DNA of 64,000 nucleotides from Pseudomonas sp. FEN (GTDB lineage Bacteria; Pseudomonadota; Gammaproteobacteria; Pseudomonadales; Pseudomonadaceae). The position numbers were made by a program, and so were the translations under genes. The notes below the pieces were generated by a model. It was not told the DNA's origin and made no database searches. It saw only the letters and a list, made by a program, of their open reading frames with translations. Below are positions 1 through 9,650 of the stretch, piece after piece; the stretch's first letter is position 1, and each line of letters begins with the position of its first letter. The stretch covers positions 1,008,001-1,072,000 of the forward strand of contig NZ_CAJFDC010000036.1 of the NCBI RefSeq assembly GCF_904067045.1, read 5' to 3'.

Positions 1-733
1 CCGGATGATCGGGGCGCAGCAGGGTCATGCCATGCTCGCCACGGGTCACCAGCAAGGCGCCGAGGTCCAGGTCCTGCATCAACTGAGCGCCCTTGGCCAC
101 CAGCTCATGCTCATCGGCACAGCCGCCGACAATGGTTTCGAACTCGCTGAGATTCGGCGTGATCAGGCTCGCGCCACGGTAGATCGAAAAATCCTTGCCC
201 TTGGGGTCGGCCAGCACCGGAATGCCGCGAGCCCGGGCGGCCTGGATCAGGGCCTGATGATTCTTCAAGGCGCCTTTGCCGTAGTCGGACAGCACCAGTA
301 CCTTGACGCCTTCGAGCAAACCATCGACTTCAGCCCCGAGGGCCAGGGCGTCGGTGGCAAAAGGCTCCTCAAAGTCGATTCGCAGCAACTGCTGGTGGCG
401 GCTCATGACCCGCAGCTTGACGATGGTCGGCTGGTGCGCGATGCGCTGGAACAGCGCACGGACCCCGGCGCCCTTGAGGCTGTTGGCCAGACTGTCGGCG
501 GCTTCATCGTCACCGGTGACCCCCACCAGCGATGCCGGGGCGCCCAAGGCGGCGATGTTCAGGGCAACGTTGGCGGCGCCACCAGGACGGTCTTCGATGT
601 GCTCGACCTTGACTACCGGTACCGGTGCCTCAGGAGAAATCCGTGAGGTACCACCATGCCAGTAACGGTCGAGCATGACATCGCCGACCACCAAGACAGG
701 GGCTTGATCGAATCGCGGCATGGACAACTTCAT
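1..733 (-). CDS. hldE: HldE, heptose-7-phosphate kinase / heptose-1-phosphate adenylyltransferase (3' part cut by window edge)
   Basis: Cytoplasmic bifunctional enzyme that makes ADP-heptose for the LPS inner core. Only the N-terminal 244 residues or so lie in the window. They form the ribokinase (PfkB)-type kinase domain: an N-terminal VVGDVMLDRYWHG segment, then RPGGAANVA, and later ADPKGKDFSIYRGA. The C-terminal nucleotidyltransferase domain lies beyond position 1. The start is the ATG whose complement is at 731-733, giving MKLSMPRFDQAP; the ribosome binding site is weak. The gene is followed downstream by LPS genes in every known pseudomonad, and its position next to msbA matches P. aeruginosa PA4996-PA4997. 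Identity is from recognised family sequence, not from a search. Confidence 0.93.
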   Translation of the reverse strand, partial: MKLSMPRFDQAPVLVVGDVMLDRYWHGGTSRISPEAPVPVVKVEHIEDRPGGAANVALNIAALGAPASLVGVTGDDEAADSLANSLKGAGVRALFQRIAHQPTIVKLRVMSRHQQLLRIDFEEPFATDALALGAEVDGLLEGVKVLVLSDYGKGALKNHQALIQAARARGIPVLADPKGKDFSIYRGASLITPNLSEFETIVGGCADEHELVAKGAQLMQDLDLGALLVTRGEHGMTLLRPDHP

Positions 734-846
734 GGAGCAACCCACATAAAAAATGAACAGGGGCGCGATATTAACACAGGGTTGCCGAAGGCTAGCCTAG
801 ACAAAAACAGGGCGCGCCAATCAGCATCGCGCACCCTGCCAATGGA

Positions 847-2652
847 TCAGACGATCCCGACGTGTGCCGGTTCATCCAGGCCCATGGCGTTGAGCCGGGC
901 GTAATAACCGTTCTGGGCCAGCAGCTCGGCATGGGTGCCGCGCTCGACGATACGCCCCTGATCCATGACCAGAATCAGATCGGCCTTCTCGATCGTCGAC
1001 AACCGGTGGGCAATTACCAGGGTAGTGCGTCCTTGCATGGCGTGGTCCAGGGCAGCCTGGATATGCCGCTCCGACTCGGTGTCGAGAGCCGAGGTCGCCT
1101 CGTCGAGGATCAACAGCGGAGCGTTCTTGAGCAGCGCCCGGGCAATAGCCAGGCGCTGGCGCTGACCACCGGAAAGCAGCACACCGTTTTCACCCACGAG
1201 GGTGTCAAAACCCTGGGGCAGCTGCTCGACAAAATCCTTGGCATACGCATCCGCCGCCGCCGCCTCGATATCGGCCCGCGGAGCGCCGGCCAGATCGCCG
1301 TAGGCGATATTGTTCGCCACGGTGTCGCTGAACAGCGTGACATGCTGGGTCACCTGGGCAATGTGCCGCCGCAGATTCAACAATCGATAGTCCTCGACCT
1401 CCACGCCATCAAGAAGAATCTCCCCGCTGTCATGGTGATAGAAGCGCGGGATCAATGCGGCGAGGGTCGACTTGCCGCTACCGGAGCGTCCGACCAGGGC
1501 CACCATCTGGCCGGGCTCGACACTGAAGCTGACATTATCCAGGACCTGCCGCTCGGTTCCCGGATAGGTAAAACTCAGGTTGCGCACTTCCAGATGGCCG
1601 CTGATCGATTCGCGCGAAACGGTACCATTGTCCACTTCCGGGGCGACATCGAGTTGCTCGAAGATACTTTCAGCACCCGCAACCCCCTTCTGGATCGTGG
1701 AACTGACTTCGGACAACTGGCGAATCGGCTTGGGCAGCAAACCGGCCAGGGTGATGTAGGCGATCATGTCACCCGCCGAGGCATCGCCACGCAGGTAGAG
1801 CACCAGGAACAGCAGCACCGCCATGGCGCTGTAAATCACCATTTGCAGCAACGGCGTATAGATCGCACCGGTACGGGTCATGCGCAACTGCCTGTCGGTG
1901 TTGCTCAGGCTGGCCTTGAGGAAGCGCTGCTGCTCGTAGGCTTCACCGCCGAAGCTGCGGACCACGCGATAGCCCTGGATGGTTTCCGAGGCCACATGGG
2001 TGACATCGCCCATGGCGACCTGGATCTTCTTGCTCTGTTTGCGAAACTTCCTGCTCGAGGTGCTGACCATCACTGCGATCAACGGCAGGATGGCAACCAT
2101 GACCAGGGTCAGGCGCCAGTTCATCCACAGCAGCGAGAGGAACAGGAACACCACGGTCATGCCTTCGCGAATCACCACCTTGATCGCGTCGGTCACAGCT
2201 CCGGTGACCATGGTCACGTTGAAGGTGATACGCGAGATCAAATGCCCGGAATTGTTGGTGTCGAAATAACGGTTGGGCAAGGTCAGCAGGTTGTTGAACA
2301 GCTCCACCCGCAAATCGTGGACCAGACCCAGGGTCACCCTGGCCAGGAAGAAGTTCCCCAGGTAGGAGCCCAAACCTTGCCATGCGGCAATCAGCACGAG
2401 CAGTATCGGCACGGCTTGCAGCAATTGCAGGTCGCGCAGATAAGGCACCGTTGGAAATAGCGCGGCTTGTGGGTCGGAAAGACCATCGACGAAATATTTC
2501 AGAATATAGCCGAGCATCGGCTGGGTCGAAGCGAATATCAGGAAACCCACGATACTCAGTGCGAACAGGCCAGCATAAGGCCGGACGTAGCCGAGTAGGC
2601 GGAAGTATACTTTCAAGCTCGAGGGGCTTGCGCTGAGACTGGATTCGGTCAT
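847..2652 (-). CDS. msbA: MsbA, lipid A/core ABC flippase
   Basis: Inner-membrane half-transporter that flips lipid A-core from the cytoplasmic to the periplasmic leaflet; acts as a homodimer. The 601 residues are the usual length. An N-terminal six-helix exporter domain (about 1-320) is followed by an ABC ATPase: Walker A GRSGSGKST at 388-396, signature LSGGQ at 493-497, Walker B LLILDE at 513-518, and a VIAHR H-loop. It is transcribed toward hldE on the same strand, 113 bp upstream of it. A divergent O-antigen ligase starts 158 bp away. Family assignment is firm; lipid A as substrate is inferred from length and the hldE neighbour. Confidence 0.95.
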   Translation of the reverse strand: MTESSLSASPSSLKVYFRLLGYVRPYAGLFALSIVGFLIFASTQPMLGYILKYFVDGLSDPQAALFPTVPYLRDLQLLQAVPILLVLIAAWQGLGSYLGNFFLARVTLGLVHDLRVELFNNLLTLPNRYFDTNNSGHLISRITFNVTMVTGAVTDAIKVVIREGMTVVFLFLSLLWMNWRLTLVMVAILPLIAVMVSTSSRKFRKQSKKIQVAMGDVTHVASETIQGYRVVRSFGGEAYEQQRFLKASLSNTDRQLRMTRTGAIYTPLLQMVIYSAMAVLLFLVLYLRGDASAGDMIAYITLAGLLPKPIRQLSEVSSTIQKGVAGAESIFEQLDVAPEVDNGTVSRESISGHLEVRNLSFTYPGTERQVLDNVSFSVEPGQMVALVGRSGSGKSTLAALIPRFYHHDSGEILLDGVEVEDYRLLNLRRHIAQVTQHVTLFSDTVANNIAYGDLAGAPRADIEAAAADAYAKDFVEQLPQGFDTLVGENGVLLSGGQRQRLAIARALLKNAPLLILDEATSALDTESERHIQAALDHAMQGRTTLVIAHRLSTIEKADLILVMDQGRIVERGTHAELLAQNGYYARLNAMGLDEPAHVGIV

Positions 2653-2810
2653 ATCACGCGGCGGTTATGAAAATGGAGGCTGACTTTAGCACAGCTTCCC
2701 GGGTGTATTTGCACACAAAATAACCAATAATCCCGGGGCTTAACCGATGACATTGAAAAGCTACCCTTCTATGATGACCACCGCCTCTTCTTGTGGAAAG
2801 ACTTGCCTGA

Positions 2811-4016
2811 ATGCAACCCCATCGCCTTACCTCTGCTGCAAACTGTATTTTCGATTTTCTGTCTCAATGGATTCTGCCGCTAGGGTTGCTGGTTTTGCTT
2901 TCAGGGATGTTCTTTCTCGAGAGCCGCAATGCGCTGACCTCGTTTTACCTTGGGCTGTTCGGAATCCCCTCGCTGCTGATGCTCTGTCTGCGCCCGAGTG
3001 AAATCAAGATACTACTGGGTGAACCGATTATTGCTGGATTCCTGGCGCTCTGTATCTGGCTGTGCCTGAGCCTGCTGTGGAGTCCTCCGGAGAACCAGGA
3101 TTTCGGGATGATGAAAATCCCCTTGCAACCACTCATGCTTTTCGCCGGTTGCGCCATGCTGCTCCAGTACCGTAACGAGGCATTGAAACCGCTGCTGTTC
3201 TGCGCAGCGAGCATCGCCCTGGTCGCAACCATCGACTACCTCGTGCCGTTTATAAAAAACTACGTGCCAGGTGATCGCATGATCGGCGGCGGCGCGTTCA
3301 CCAACCCGCTGCTGAGTTCTCATCTGTTTGGCTTTTTCTGTATTTACTGGTTGTGCATTTGCATTACCAGCCAGCGCCTGTCAATCCTCTGGCTCAGTGT
3401 ACCGGCCGTAGCCGTCATGTTGGTCGCGGTCCTGGCGACGGGTTCACGAACCCCCCTGGTAGCCCTTGCCCTGTGCATCCTGTGGCTAAGCATTGTCAGT
3501 CGCAATCGAAGGGCCCTGGTCTTGATCGCAGGCATGCTGCTGGGATCGGCGGCCATTCTGCTGGTGTTTCCGGAAATACTGGGCGATCGCGGCAGCTCTT
3601 ATCGCTTGCAGATCTGGCAAATTGCCTTGGGAAGAATCGCCGAACATCCCTGGATCGGCCATGGATACGACGCTGAGTTGCACATCGATGTCGGCTTGGG
3701 TTATCCGCTCATGGAACCCCACAGTTTTGCGCTAGGGGTTCTCTATTACATCGGTATTATCGGCCTGATCCCCTGGACCTTCGTACTGGGGTGGGGCCTG
3801 CTCAGCAGCTACCGGCAGCGCCTCCAACCACTCTTTGTCCTCGCCTCCACGCTGCTGGTCTACGGCATTGGCGCCGGCCTGACCGAAGGCGGCGCGGTGC
3901 TCACCCGTCCGCGGGAACACTGGTTTCTGCTGTGGATTCCCTTGGCCCTGATCGCAGCACTCAATATCGCCAACCGCCGCAACCAAGTGAAGAACACGAA
4001 GCCCGTTCAAGCTTGA
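2811..4016 (+). CDS. waaL: O-antigen ligase family membrane protein (WaaL-like)
   Basis: Polytopic inner-membrane protein of 401 residues with about ten to twelve hydrophobic helices. A Wzy_C-type core contains TGSRTPLVAL (about residues 210-219) and, in the large periplasmic loop, GHGYDAE followed by a PHSFALG segment of the sort that carries the essential His. Family members join undecaprenyl-linked O-polysaccharide to the lipid A core in the periplasm. It is the only plus-strand gene in the LPS block, facing wapR and diverging from msbA. The ATG at 2811 has GGAAAG ten bases upstream. The ligase role is inferred from family and neighbourhood; O-antigen polymerases look similar, so this is not proof of WaaL function. 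Confidence 0.8.
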   Translation: MQPHRLTSAANCIFDFLSQWILPLGLLVLLSGMFFLESRNALTSFYLGLFGIPSLLMLCLRPSEIKILLGEPIIAGFLALCIWLCLSLLWSPPENQDFGMMKIPLQPLMLFAGCAMLLQYRNEALKPLLFCAASIALVATIDYLVPFIKNYVPGDRMIGGGAFTNPLLSSHLFGFFCIYWLCICITSQRLSILWLSVPAVAVMLVAVLATGSRTPLVALALCILWLSIVSRNRRALVLIAGMLLGSAAILLVFPEILGDRGSSYRLQIWQIALGRIAEHPWIGHGYDAELHIDVGLGYPLMEPHSFALGVLYYIGIIGLIPWTFVLGWGLLSSYRQRLQPLFVLASTLLVYGIGAGLTEGGAVLTRPREHWFLLWIPLALIAALNIANRRNQVKNTKPVQA

Positions 4017-4056
4017 GTCATGACCCGGCAACGCCAATCCGTGCCGGTGTGACCCT

Positions 4057-4938
4057 CTATCCGTTGTGCCGCGACGAAAAAAACAAACGCACCAAACCAC
4101 GCAAGGTCTTGCGATCGAAGTATTTGAACGGGAGCTGCTTGAGCAGCTCACGAGCCAGCGTTCGATCTCGACTGGCTGTTTTGACAAACATCGAATTCAG
4201 GAATTTGTAACGTGCAATATCGTAGCCGGGATGGTCACTGAACAACGCATAGGTCTTGAGAATGTTCGCAATCATGAACCGGTGGTTTTTGTATGAGTTG
4301 GTCGCATGCTGACGGTACTGGGCCATGACCACATTCAGGACATCGATGTAATAACCGGCGTGGGTGATCTTGAGCTCAATGTACAGATCTTCCAGGGGAA
4401 TATTCGGATCGAAGCCACCCACCTTGTCCAGGGCCTCACGACGCAGCATCAACGTCGGCGCTGGCGGAAACGGCTTGAGCCCCATGAACATTTCGTCGAA
4501 GCTCAGACGCCGGAATGGCAGATCACGGCGCTGGCGCTTTTCCGGCATCAGTTCGCCATTGCTGTCAATGAGCTCAATATTACCGGCGCAGATACCCACT
4601 TCAGGCTTATCCGCCATATACGCAACCTGCGTGGCGATCCGCTCGGGAAACATGATGTCATCCGAGCCGAAGGATACAATCAAGCTACCTTTGGTTCGGG
4701 CAATGGCACCATTCAAGGTACGTGTCAGTCCCTGGTTCTGCTGCGTGCGGAAATCAAAACCATGCTCGGCCTGCAACCGGGCAATGCGCTCGACGCTATC
4801 GTCTTTCGAACCATCGTCGACCACCAGCAACTCTATATTCGGGTACGTCTGTCCAAGCACGCTCAGAATGCTCTGCTCGATATAGGGCCCGTGGTTGTAG
4901 GAAGCGATGACGACCGAAACCAGCGGCAACTGACTCAT
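4057..4938 (-). CDS. wapR: GT2-family glycosyltransferase, WapR-like core rhamnosyltransferase
   Basis: Cytoplasmic GT-A fold glycosyltransferase of 293 residues. The N-terminus has VSVVIASYNHG and LLVVDDGSKDDS typical of family 2, and an SFGSDD motif (about residues 89-94) as the metal/nucleotide-sugar site. Its position next to the O-antigen ligase and its length resemble P. aeruginosa WapR (PA5000), which adds the rhamnose that accepts O antigen. The start ATG overlaps the stop of the upstream GT4 gene by four bases (ATGA), so the two are translationally coupled. Sugar and linkage are inferred from gene order, not visible in the sequence. Confidence 0.7.
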   Translation of the reverse strand: MSQLPLVSVVIASYNHGPYIEQSILSVLGQTYPNIELLVVDDGSKDDSVERIARLQAEHGFDFRTQQNQGLTRTLNGAIARTKGSLIVSFGSDDIMFPERIATQVAYMADKPEVGICAGNIELIDSNGELMPEKRQRRDLPFRRLSFDEMFMGLKPFPPAPTLMLRREALDKVGGFDPNIPLEDLYIELKITHAGYYIDVLNVVMAQYRQHATNSYKNHRFMIANILKTYALFSDHPGYDIARYKFLNSMFVKTASRDRTLARELLKQLPFKYFDRKTLRGLVRLFFSSRHNG

Positions 4939-6086
4939 GCCCGCCCCACCTCGCGCAGACTGCTTTCAATCAGGTCCAGGTACTTTTGCCGGAACTCCGC
5001 CAGGGTGTGATGTTCCTCCAGGTAACGATAGGCCTGCTCACCTTTGGCGCGCAGTTGCTCGTCACTCATCGCCAGATAGGTATCCAGCGCCGCGGCCAGT
5101 TGTTCGACATTGCCCGGATCGTGGGACAGGCCACCGGCGCCTTGCACCAGCGGCAACATCGCCGGGACATTGGAAGCAATAACCGGCAAGTGCCCGCTCA
5201 TCCCCTCCAGCAACGCCAGCCCCAAGCCTTCGGTCAGCGATGGCATGGTCCAGATATCAAACGCCCGCACGTACTTCATGGCGTCTTCGCGAAAACCGAG
5301 TAAATGCGCGCGTCCGGTCAGCCCCAAACGCTCGATTTCGGCCCGCAAGTCCGCTTCGGCGCGTCCAGAACCAATGATTGCCACTTGTGCGTTCGGGTAC
5401 TTGTCCTTGAGCAAGGCAAAAGCCTGGAGCAAATGGTTATGCCCCTTGATCGGCACCAGACGCCCCAGCGCCCCGATTATCCTCGGCTCCGACGCAAGGC
5501 CCAATGCCTCGCGAGCCTGATCGCGTGACAACTGCAAAGCCTCGGACTGCTCGATATCGATGGCATTGGTGACATACGTGGTATTTTGCGGTGTGAAGCC
5601 ACAGTTCAACCCCACCAGATAATCCCTGACTGCTGGCGACACACCGACAAATCGCCAGCTCGGGCTGACCCAACGCTGATGATGACTACGCCGATAGCGA
5701 CGGTCGTACTCTTCAACAGCATGGACTACCGCAAGGCAGAGCGGGATTTTGAGCCAGCGGTTGAGCGTCAGCATCATGTTCACTGACTTGTAGCGGTTGC
5801 AAATCACCACATCGAACTTTTGCTCGCGGCAGTACTTATAGATCTGCCACATGGCCCCCAGGCGACGTATTCCCTTGATGGCCTTATAGGGAAACTCGAA
5901 GTACTTGGAGTGCTCCGCCACGCTCAAGGGTTGCCCCGGCTCCCGACGACCGCGGAGAAATGCCGAGGTCACCTCGAAGCGCTCTACCGGCAGCGATTTG
6001 ACAATCTGCTCACCCAGATCAGCAAAGTCATTTTCCTTTACCCGGTAATCCGGCAGTAGCTGCAAAACCTTGAAACGGGGCTTCAT
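4935..6086 (-). CDS. GT4-family glycosyltransferase of LPS core assembly
   Basis: 383-residue GT-B fold glycosyltransferase. The C-terminal half has IGALGRLVPIKGH and the nucleotide-sugar binding segment MPSLTEGLGLALLEGMSG, which includes the EX7E motif of family 4. The start is taken at the ATG at 6086 because GGAG lies five bases upstream; a longer reading to 6125 lacks such a site. It precedes wapR with a four-base ATGA overlap. By position it may correspond to WapH or a neighbouring P. aeruginosa core transferase (PA5001-PA5004 region), but I cannot tell which, so no symbol is given. Confidence 0.75.
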   Translation of the reverse strand: MKPRFKVLQLLPDYRVKENDFADLGEQIVKSLPVERFEVTSAFLRGRREPGQPLSVAEHSKYFEFPYKAIKGIRRLGAMWQIYKYCREQKFDVVICNRYKSVNMMLTLNRWLKIPLCLAVVHAVEEYDRRYRRSHHQRWVSPSWRFVGVSPAVRDYLVGLNCGFTPQNTTYVTNAIDIEQSEALQLSRDQAREALGLASEPRIIGALGRLVPIKGHNHLLQAFALLKDKYPNAQVAIIGSGRAEADLRAEIERLGLTGRAHLLGFREDAMKYVRAFDIWTMPSLTEGLGLALLEGMSGHLPVIASNVPAMLPLVQGAGGLSHDPGNVEQLAAALDTYLAMSDEQLRAKGEQAYRYLEEHHTLAEFRQKYLDLIESSLREVGRA

Positions 6087-6219
6087 ATATTCTCCATGCT
6101 GCATTGATATTGGCTCTGCGACCATGAAAATGGCTCAAATGGACTGCCAGTCGTGTCATGGCCAGCCTTACAAACAACAGAGCCCCAGCAGCCGAAAAAT
6201 CACAACCAGGCCAACGCCC

Positions 6220-7977
6220 TCAACCCAGCGAGTCATAGGCCTGCGCCCCGTCCTTGACCACCAGAATGTCCTCCATGATCAGGTACTGCAGGTCCGAGCC
6301 GAAGAACATGTTCAGGGCATCGGTAGGCGAGCAGATCATCGGTTCGCCACGACGGTTCAGCGAGGTATTCAGCGACACACCATTGCCGGTCAGTACCTCC
6401 AGCGCCTTCATCATGTCGTAGTAGCGCGGGTTGTATTCGCGCTTGAGCACCTGGGCCCGCGAGGTGCCATCTTCATGAACGACTTCCGGCACGCGGCTCT
6501 TCCACTCTTCAGCCACTTCGAAGGTGAAGGTCATGAATGGCGCCGGGTGATCGACCTTGATCATCTGCGGTGCGACGGTATCGAGCATCGATGGGCAGAA
6601 AGGCCTCCAGCGCTCGCGGAACTTGATCTGGTGGTTGATCCGATCCGCCACGCCGGCGACGCTCGGGCAACCGATGATCGAGCGACCGCCCAAGGCCCGC
6701 GGACCGAACTCCATGCGCCCCTGGAACCAGGCCACCGGATTACCCTCGACCATGATCTTGGCGATCTGCTCCGGCATATTCTCGAGCTTGCGCCACTTCG
6801 GTGCGTTCTCGTGACGGGCGCAGGCGGCGATCACATCTTCGTTGCTGTAGGACGGGCCGAGATAGACATGTTCCATCTTCTCCACCGGCACACCACGAGC
6901 ATGCGACACATAGGCCGCTGCACCCACCGCCGTACCGGCATCACCGGAAGCCGGTTGCACGAACAGCTCCTTGACGTCGTCACGGGCAATGATCTTCTGG
7001 TTCAGCTTGACGTTCAGCGCACAACCGCCAGCAAATGCCAGCTTGCCGGTTTCCTTGAGAATATCGCCCAGATAGTAATCAATCATCTGCAGCGAGATTT
7101 TCTCGAACAGTGCCTGCATGCTGGCGGCGTAGTGAATGTAGGGCTCGTCGGCAATATCACCTTCGCGCTTGGGGCCCAACCATTCGATCAGTTTCGGCGT
7201 AAAGAAGAAGCCCTTGCCCTTTTCCTTGTAGCGACGCAGCCCCACGACATTGGCGTAGTCGGTGTTGATCACCAGTTCGCCATTTTCGAACGAAGCCAGG
7301 CGCGAGAAGTCGTACTTGCTGGCATCGCCATAAGGGGCCATGCCCATCACCTTGAATTCGCCGTCGAGCATTTCAAAGCCGAGGAACTCGGTAATAGCAC
7401 CGTACAGGCCGCCCAGGGAGTCCGGATCGACGAACTCCTTGATCTTGTGGATCTTGCCGTTTTCGCCGTAGCCAAAAAAGGTCGTGGCATACTCGCCCTT
7501 GCCATCGATACCGAGGATCGCGGTCTTCTCTTTGAAGCCGGAACAGTGGTAAGCGCTGGAGGCGTGGGCCAGGTGGTGCTCGACCGGCTCGATCTTGATT
7601 TTCTTCGGATCGAAACCCAGTTGCTCCAGGCACCAGACGATCTTGTTGCGATAGCGCTTGTAACGCCGATTACCCATCAGGATCGCGTCAAGGGCGCGAT
7701 CCGGGGCGTACCAGTAACGCTTGGCGTAGTGCCAGCGAGCCTTGCCGAACAGACTGATGGGGGCGAACGGAATCGCCACCACATCAACGTCGGACGGTTT
7801 GATACCAGCCTGCTCCAGACAGAATTTCGCCGACTCGTAGGGCATGCGGTTCTTTGCATGCTTATCGCGCACGAAACGCTCTTCTTCGGCCGCCGCAATC
7901 AGCTTGCCGTCGATGTACAGGGCTGCGGAAGGATCATGACTAAGGGCGCCGGACAGGCCGAGAATCGTCAATGCCAC
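6220..7977 (-). CDS. wapO: Carbamoyltransferase of the NodU/CmcH family, WapO-like
   Basis: 585-residue carbamoyltransferase predicted to transfer the carbamoyl group to a core-LPS sugar from carbamoyl phosphate with ATP, in the cytoplasm. The N-terminal Kae1-like part starts with GLSGALSHDPSAAL and contains VEHHLAHASSAY and AILGIDGKGE. The C-terminal part has FAGGCALNVKLN, FGPRALGGRSI and NTSLNRRGEPM, all typical of the family. In P. aeruginosa WapO (PA5005) carbamoylates HepII of the inner core and sits beside the LPS kinases, as here. The length and motifs are complete. It is separated by 179 bp from the upstream kinase gene, so it may have its own promoter. Confidence 0.85.
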   Translation of the reverse strand: MALTILGLSGALSHDPSAALYIDGKLIAAAEEERFVRDKHAKNRMPYESAKFCLEQAGIKPSDVDVVAIPFAPISLFGKARWHYAKRYWYAPDRALDAILMGNRRYKRYRNKIVWCLEQLGFDPKKIKIEPVEHHLAHASSAYHCSGFKEKTAILGIDGKGEYATTFFGYGENGKIHKIKEFVDPDSLGGLYGAITEFLGFEMLDGEFKVMGMAPYGDASKYDFSRLASFENGELVINTDYANVVGLRRYKEKGKGFFFTPKLIEWLGPKREGDIADEPYIHYAASMQALFEKISLQMIDYYLGDILKETGKLAFAGGCALNVKLNQKIIARDDVKELFVQPASGDAGTAVGAAAYVSHARGVPVEKMEHVYLGPSYSNEDVIAACARHENAPKWRKLENMPEQIAKIMVEGNPVAWFQGRMEFGPRALGGRSIIGCPSVAGVADRINHQIKFRERWRPFCPSMLDTVAPQMIKVDHPAPFMTFTFEVAEEWKSRVPEVVHEDGTSRAQVLKREYNPRYYDMMKALEVLTGNGVSLNTSLNRRGEPMICSPTDALNMFFGSDLQYLIMEDILVVKDGAQAYDSLG

Positions 7978-8156
7978 AGGGGTCTAGCCTCTCAAAGTCT
8001 ACGTACAGGCGAAAGGCGCCTGAAAAAATGTGTGCCGCCAAGGGAGTGGCAAACAACTAAAGCGCGGGATTATAGCAAGGAATATCAAAGGAGGAGCTGA
8101 CACAGGGCAGACAATCAATCTCATTTCGCCGGCCCTTTTCCTCCGCCGAGGCCCCC

Positions 8157-9611
8157 TCAATCCTGGCCGGGGGAGGATGACCTGGGCAAGCGCTGATCGA
8201 TCACCCGATACAACGCGCTGCTTGTCGGCCAATTACGCATGAAACGCGCCCGATCGCGGGCATAGGCCTTGGCGAAGCTGTGCGCCGACGAATGCTGGCG
8301 CATCGAGTCCAGGTCGATCAGCACCCACCGGTCATCCTGCCAGAACAGGTTATGCCCCTTGAAATCACCGTGACTGATGCGCTCACGAATCAGCTCGGCA
8401 AACAAATGCTCCAAGGCCTTGAGCTCGGCCAGCGGCACCTCGCCCGACTCCACGTACGGCGCAAAGCGCTCAAGCACATCCGACCCGGCCAGATGCTCGG
8501 TGATCAGATAGGCCCGGCTGCGCAGCCAGAAAAACCGCCGCTCCAGCACGGCAAGCGGCTTGGGCGTGGCGATACCGAGGAATGCCAGGCGATTACCCTC
8601 GCGCCAGGAATGCCAAGCCCGGGTTGGCCGCCAGAAGCGCTTGAGCCAATGACTGAAACCCTTGATGTTGTAGCGCTTGAGCACCAGTGGGCGACCGCCG
8701 ACATCGACCCGTCCTACCGTTGCCGTACCACCGTTCTTGTACAAAGGCCCCTGTGCGAGCAGCGCATCGGCTTGCTCCAGCACCGGTCCCAGCGCGGCCT
8801 CTTCTTCGCGCCGAATCGCCCGCAGGCCAAAGGGGCCGCGACGGACACTGAACAGCGAACACTCGCGCGCAACCTTGCGCAGAAAGTCCTTCAAGCGCCA
8901 GCTACGCACCTTGTCCACCTGTTTGAGCAAGGCCTCCAGCGGTAACGCATGTTCGCCATTGCTCAGCAAGTAATGCACCAACAGCTCCTCGATAAAGGGC
9001 TCGAGGGCCTTGGGCAACTGGGCGAAAAACACCCCGAGGTTTTCCAGCACTTTCTGCCGCGACAAAGGTTTGCCCGCCTGTTCGACGCGGATCCCAGCAC
9101 CATCGATCAAATACAGCTTGCCGTCATGCAGCAGCAGATTGTCCAGGTGCAAGTCTTCCTGCCACAGGCCCTTGCTGTGCATCTGTGCGATCGCCGTCAG
9201 CGCCTTGGCCAACACCTGTTGCTGTTCATCAGCCAGCAGTGGCAGCGATTCGACCTTGCGCCAGGCACTCGCCAGGCTCTCGGCGCCGTCGAGAAACTCG
9301 AACAGCAACCAGCCACCCTCGCCTTGTTGCAGGCCGTCGACCAACAACAGCGGCGTGCTCAGGCCCTGTTCGGCCAACAGTCGAACGCCCTGCAATTCAC
9401 GCTGGAAGTGCCTCGCCGCCTTGCGCCCCACCAACAATTTGGCGAGCACCGTACGCCCACGCCAGACCCCGGCACCGACATAGCGCCGACCAGGCAGCAC
9501 GCGCAACAGACTCAGCAACTGCAGTTGCGCGCTGCCGGCGGCATCCTCCAACTCCAGCCCCAGGGGTAATGCCGGAGCACGTCCGGCCGTTTTCAATTCA
9601 GACAGATGCAT
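8157..9611 (-). CDS. LPS kinase-like protein with two kinase-type motifs (PA5006-like)
   Basis: 484-residue protein related to the WaaP/InaA kinase-like family. Two phosphotransferase-type active-site pairs are visible. In the N-terminal half, EDLHLDNLLL is followed by LYLIDGAGI; in the C-terminal half, SHGDFKGHNLF is followed by WVLIDLDSM. The start is set at the ATG at 9611 because a strong GGAGGGA lies just upstream; reading up to 9635 adds eight residues without better support. It begins 39 bp after the waaP stop. In P. aeruginosa I recall a comparable gene (PA5006) separated from waaP by two small kinase genes that are absent here. A role in core phosphorylation is inferred; the exact target is unknown. 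Confidence 0.75.
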   Translation of the reverse strand: MHLSELKTAGRAPALPLGLELEDAAGSAQLQLLSLLRVLPGRRYVGAGVWRGRTVLAKLLVGRKAARHFQRELQGVRLLAEQGLSTPLLLVDGLQQGEGGWLLFEFLDGAESLASAWRKVESLPLLADEQQQVLAKALTAIAQMHSKGLWQEDLHLDNLLLHDGKLYLIDGAGIRVEQAGKPLSRQKVLENLGVFFAQLPKALEPFIEELLVHYLLSNGEHALPLEALLKQVDKVRSWRLKDFLRKVARECSLFSVRRGPFGLRAIRREEEAALGPVLEQADALLAQGPLYKNGGTATVGRVDVGGRPLVLKRYNIKGFSHWLKRFWRPTRAWHSWREGNRLAFLGIATPKPLAVLERRFFWLRSRAYLITEHLAGSDVLERFAPYVESGEVPLAELKALEHLFAELIRERISHGDFKGHNLFWQDDRWVLIDLDSMRQHSSAHSFAKAYARDRARFMRNWPTSSALYRVIDQRLPRSSSPGQD

Positions 9612-9650
9612 CAACGACTTCCCTCCACAAACCACTCAGGCACAGCGACA

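Noticed and set aside
8007..8030. CAGGCG/CGCCTG hairpin followed by an A-run as a terminator
   Set aside because: The A-run is on the plus strand after the stem; on the minus strand, where the genes lie, T residues come before the hairpin, so the order is wrong.
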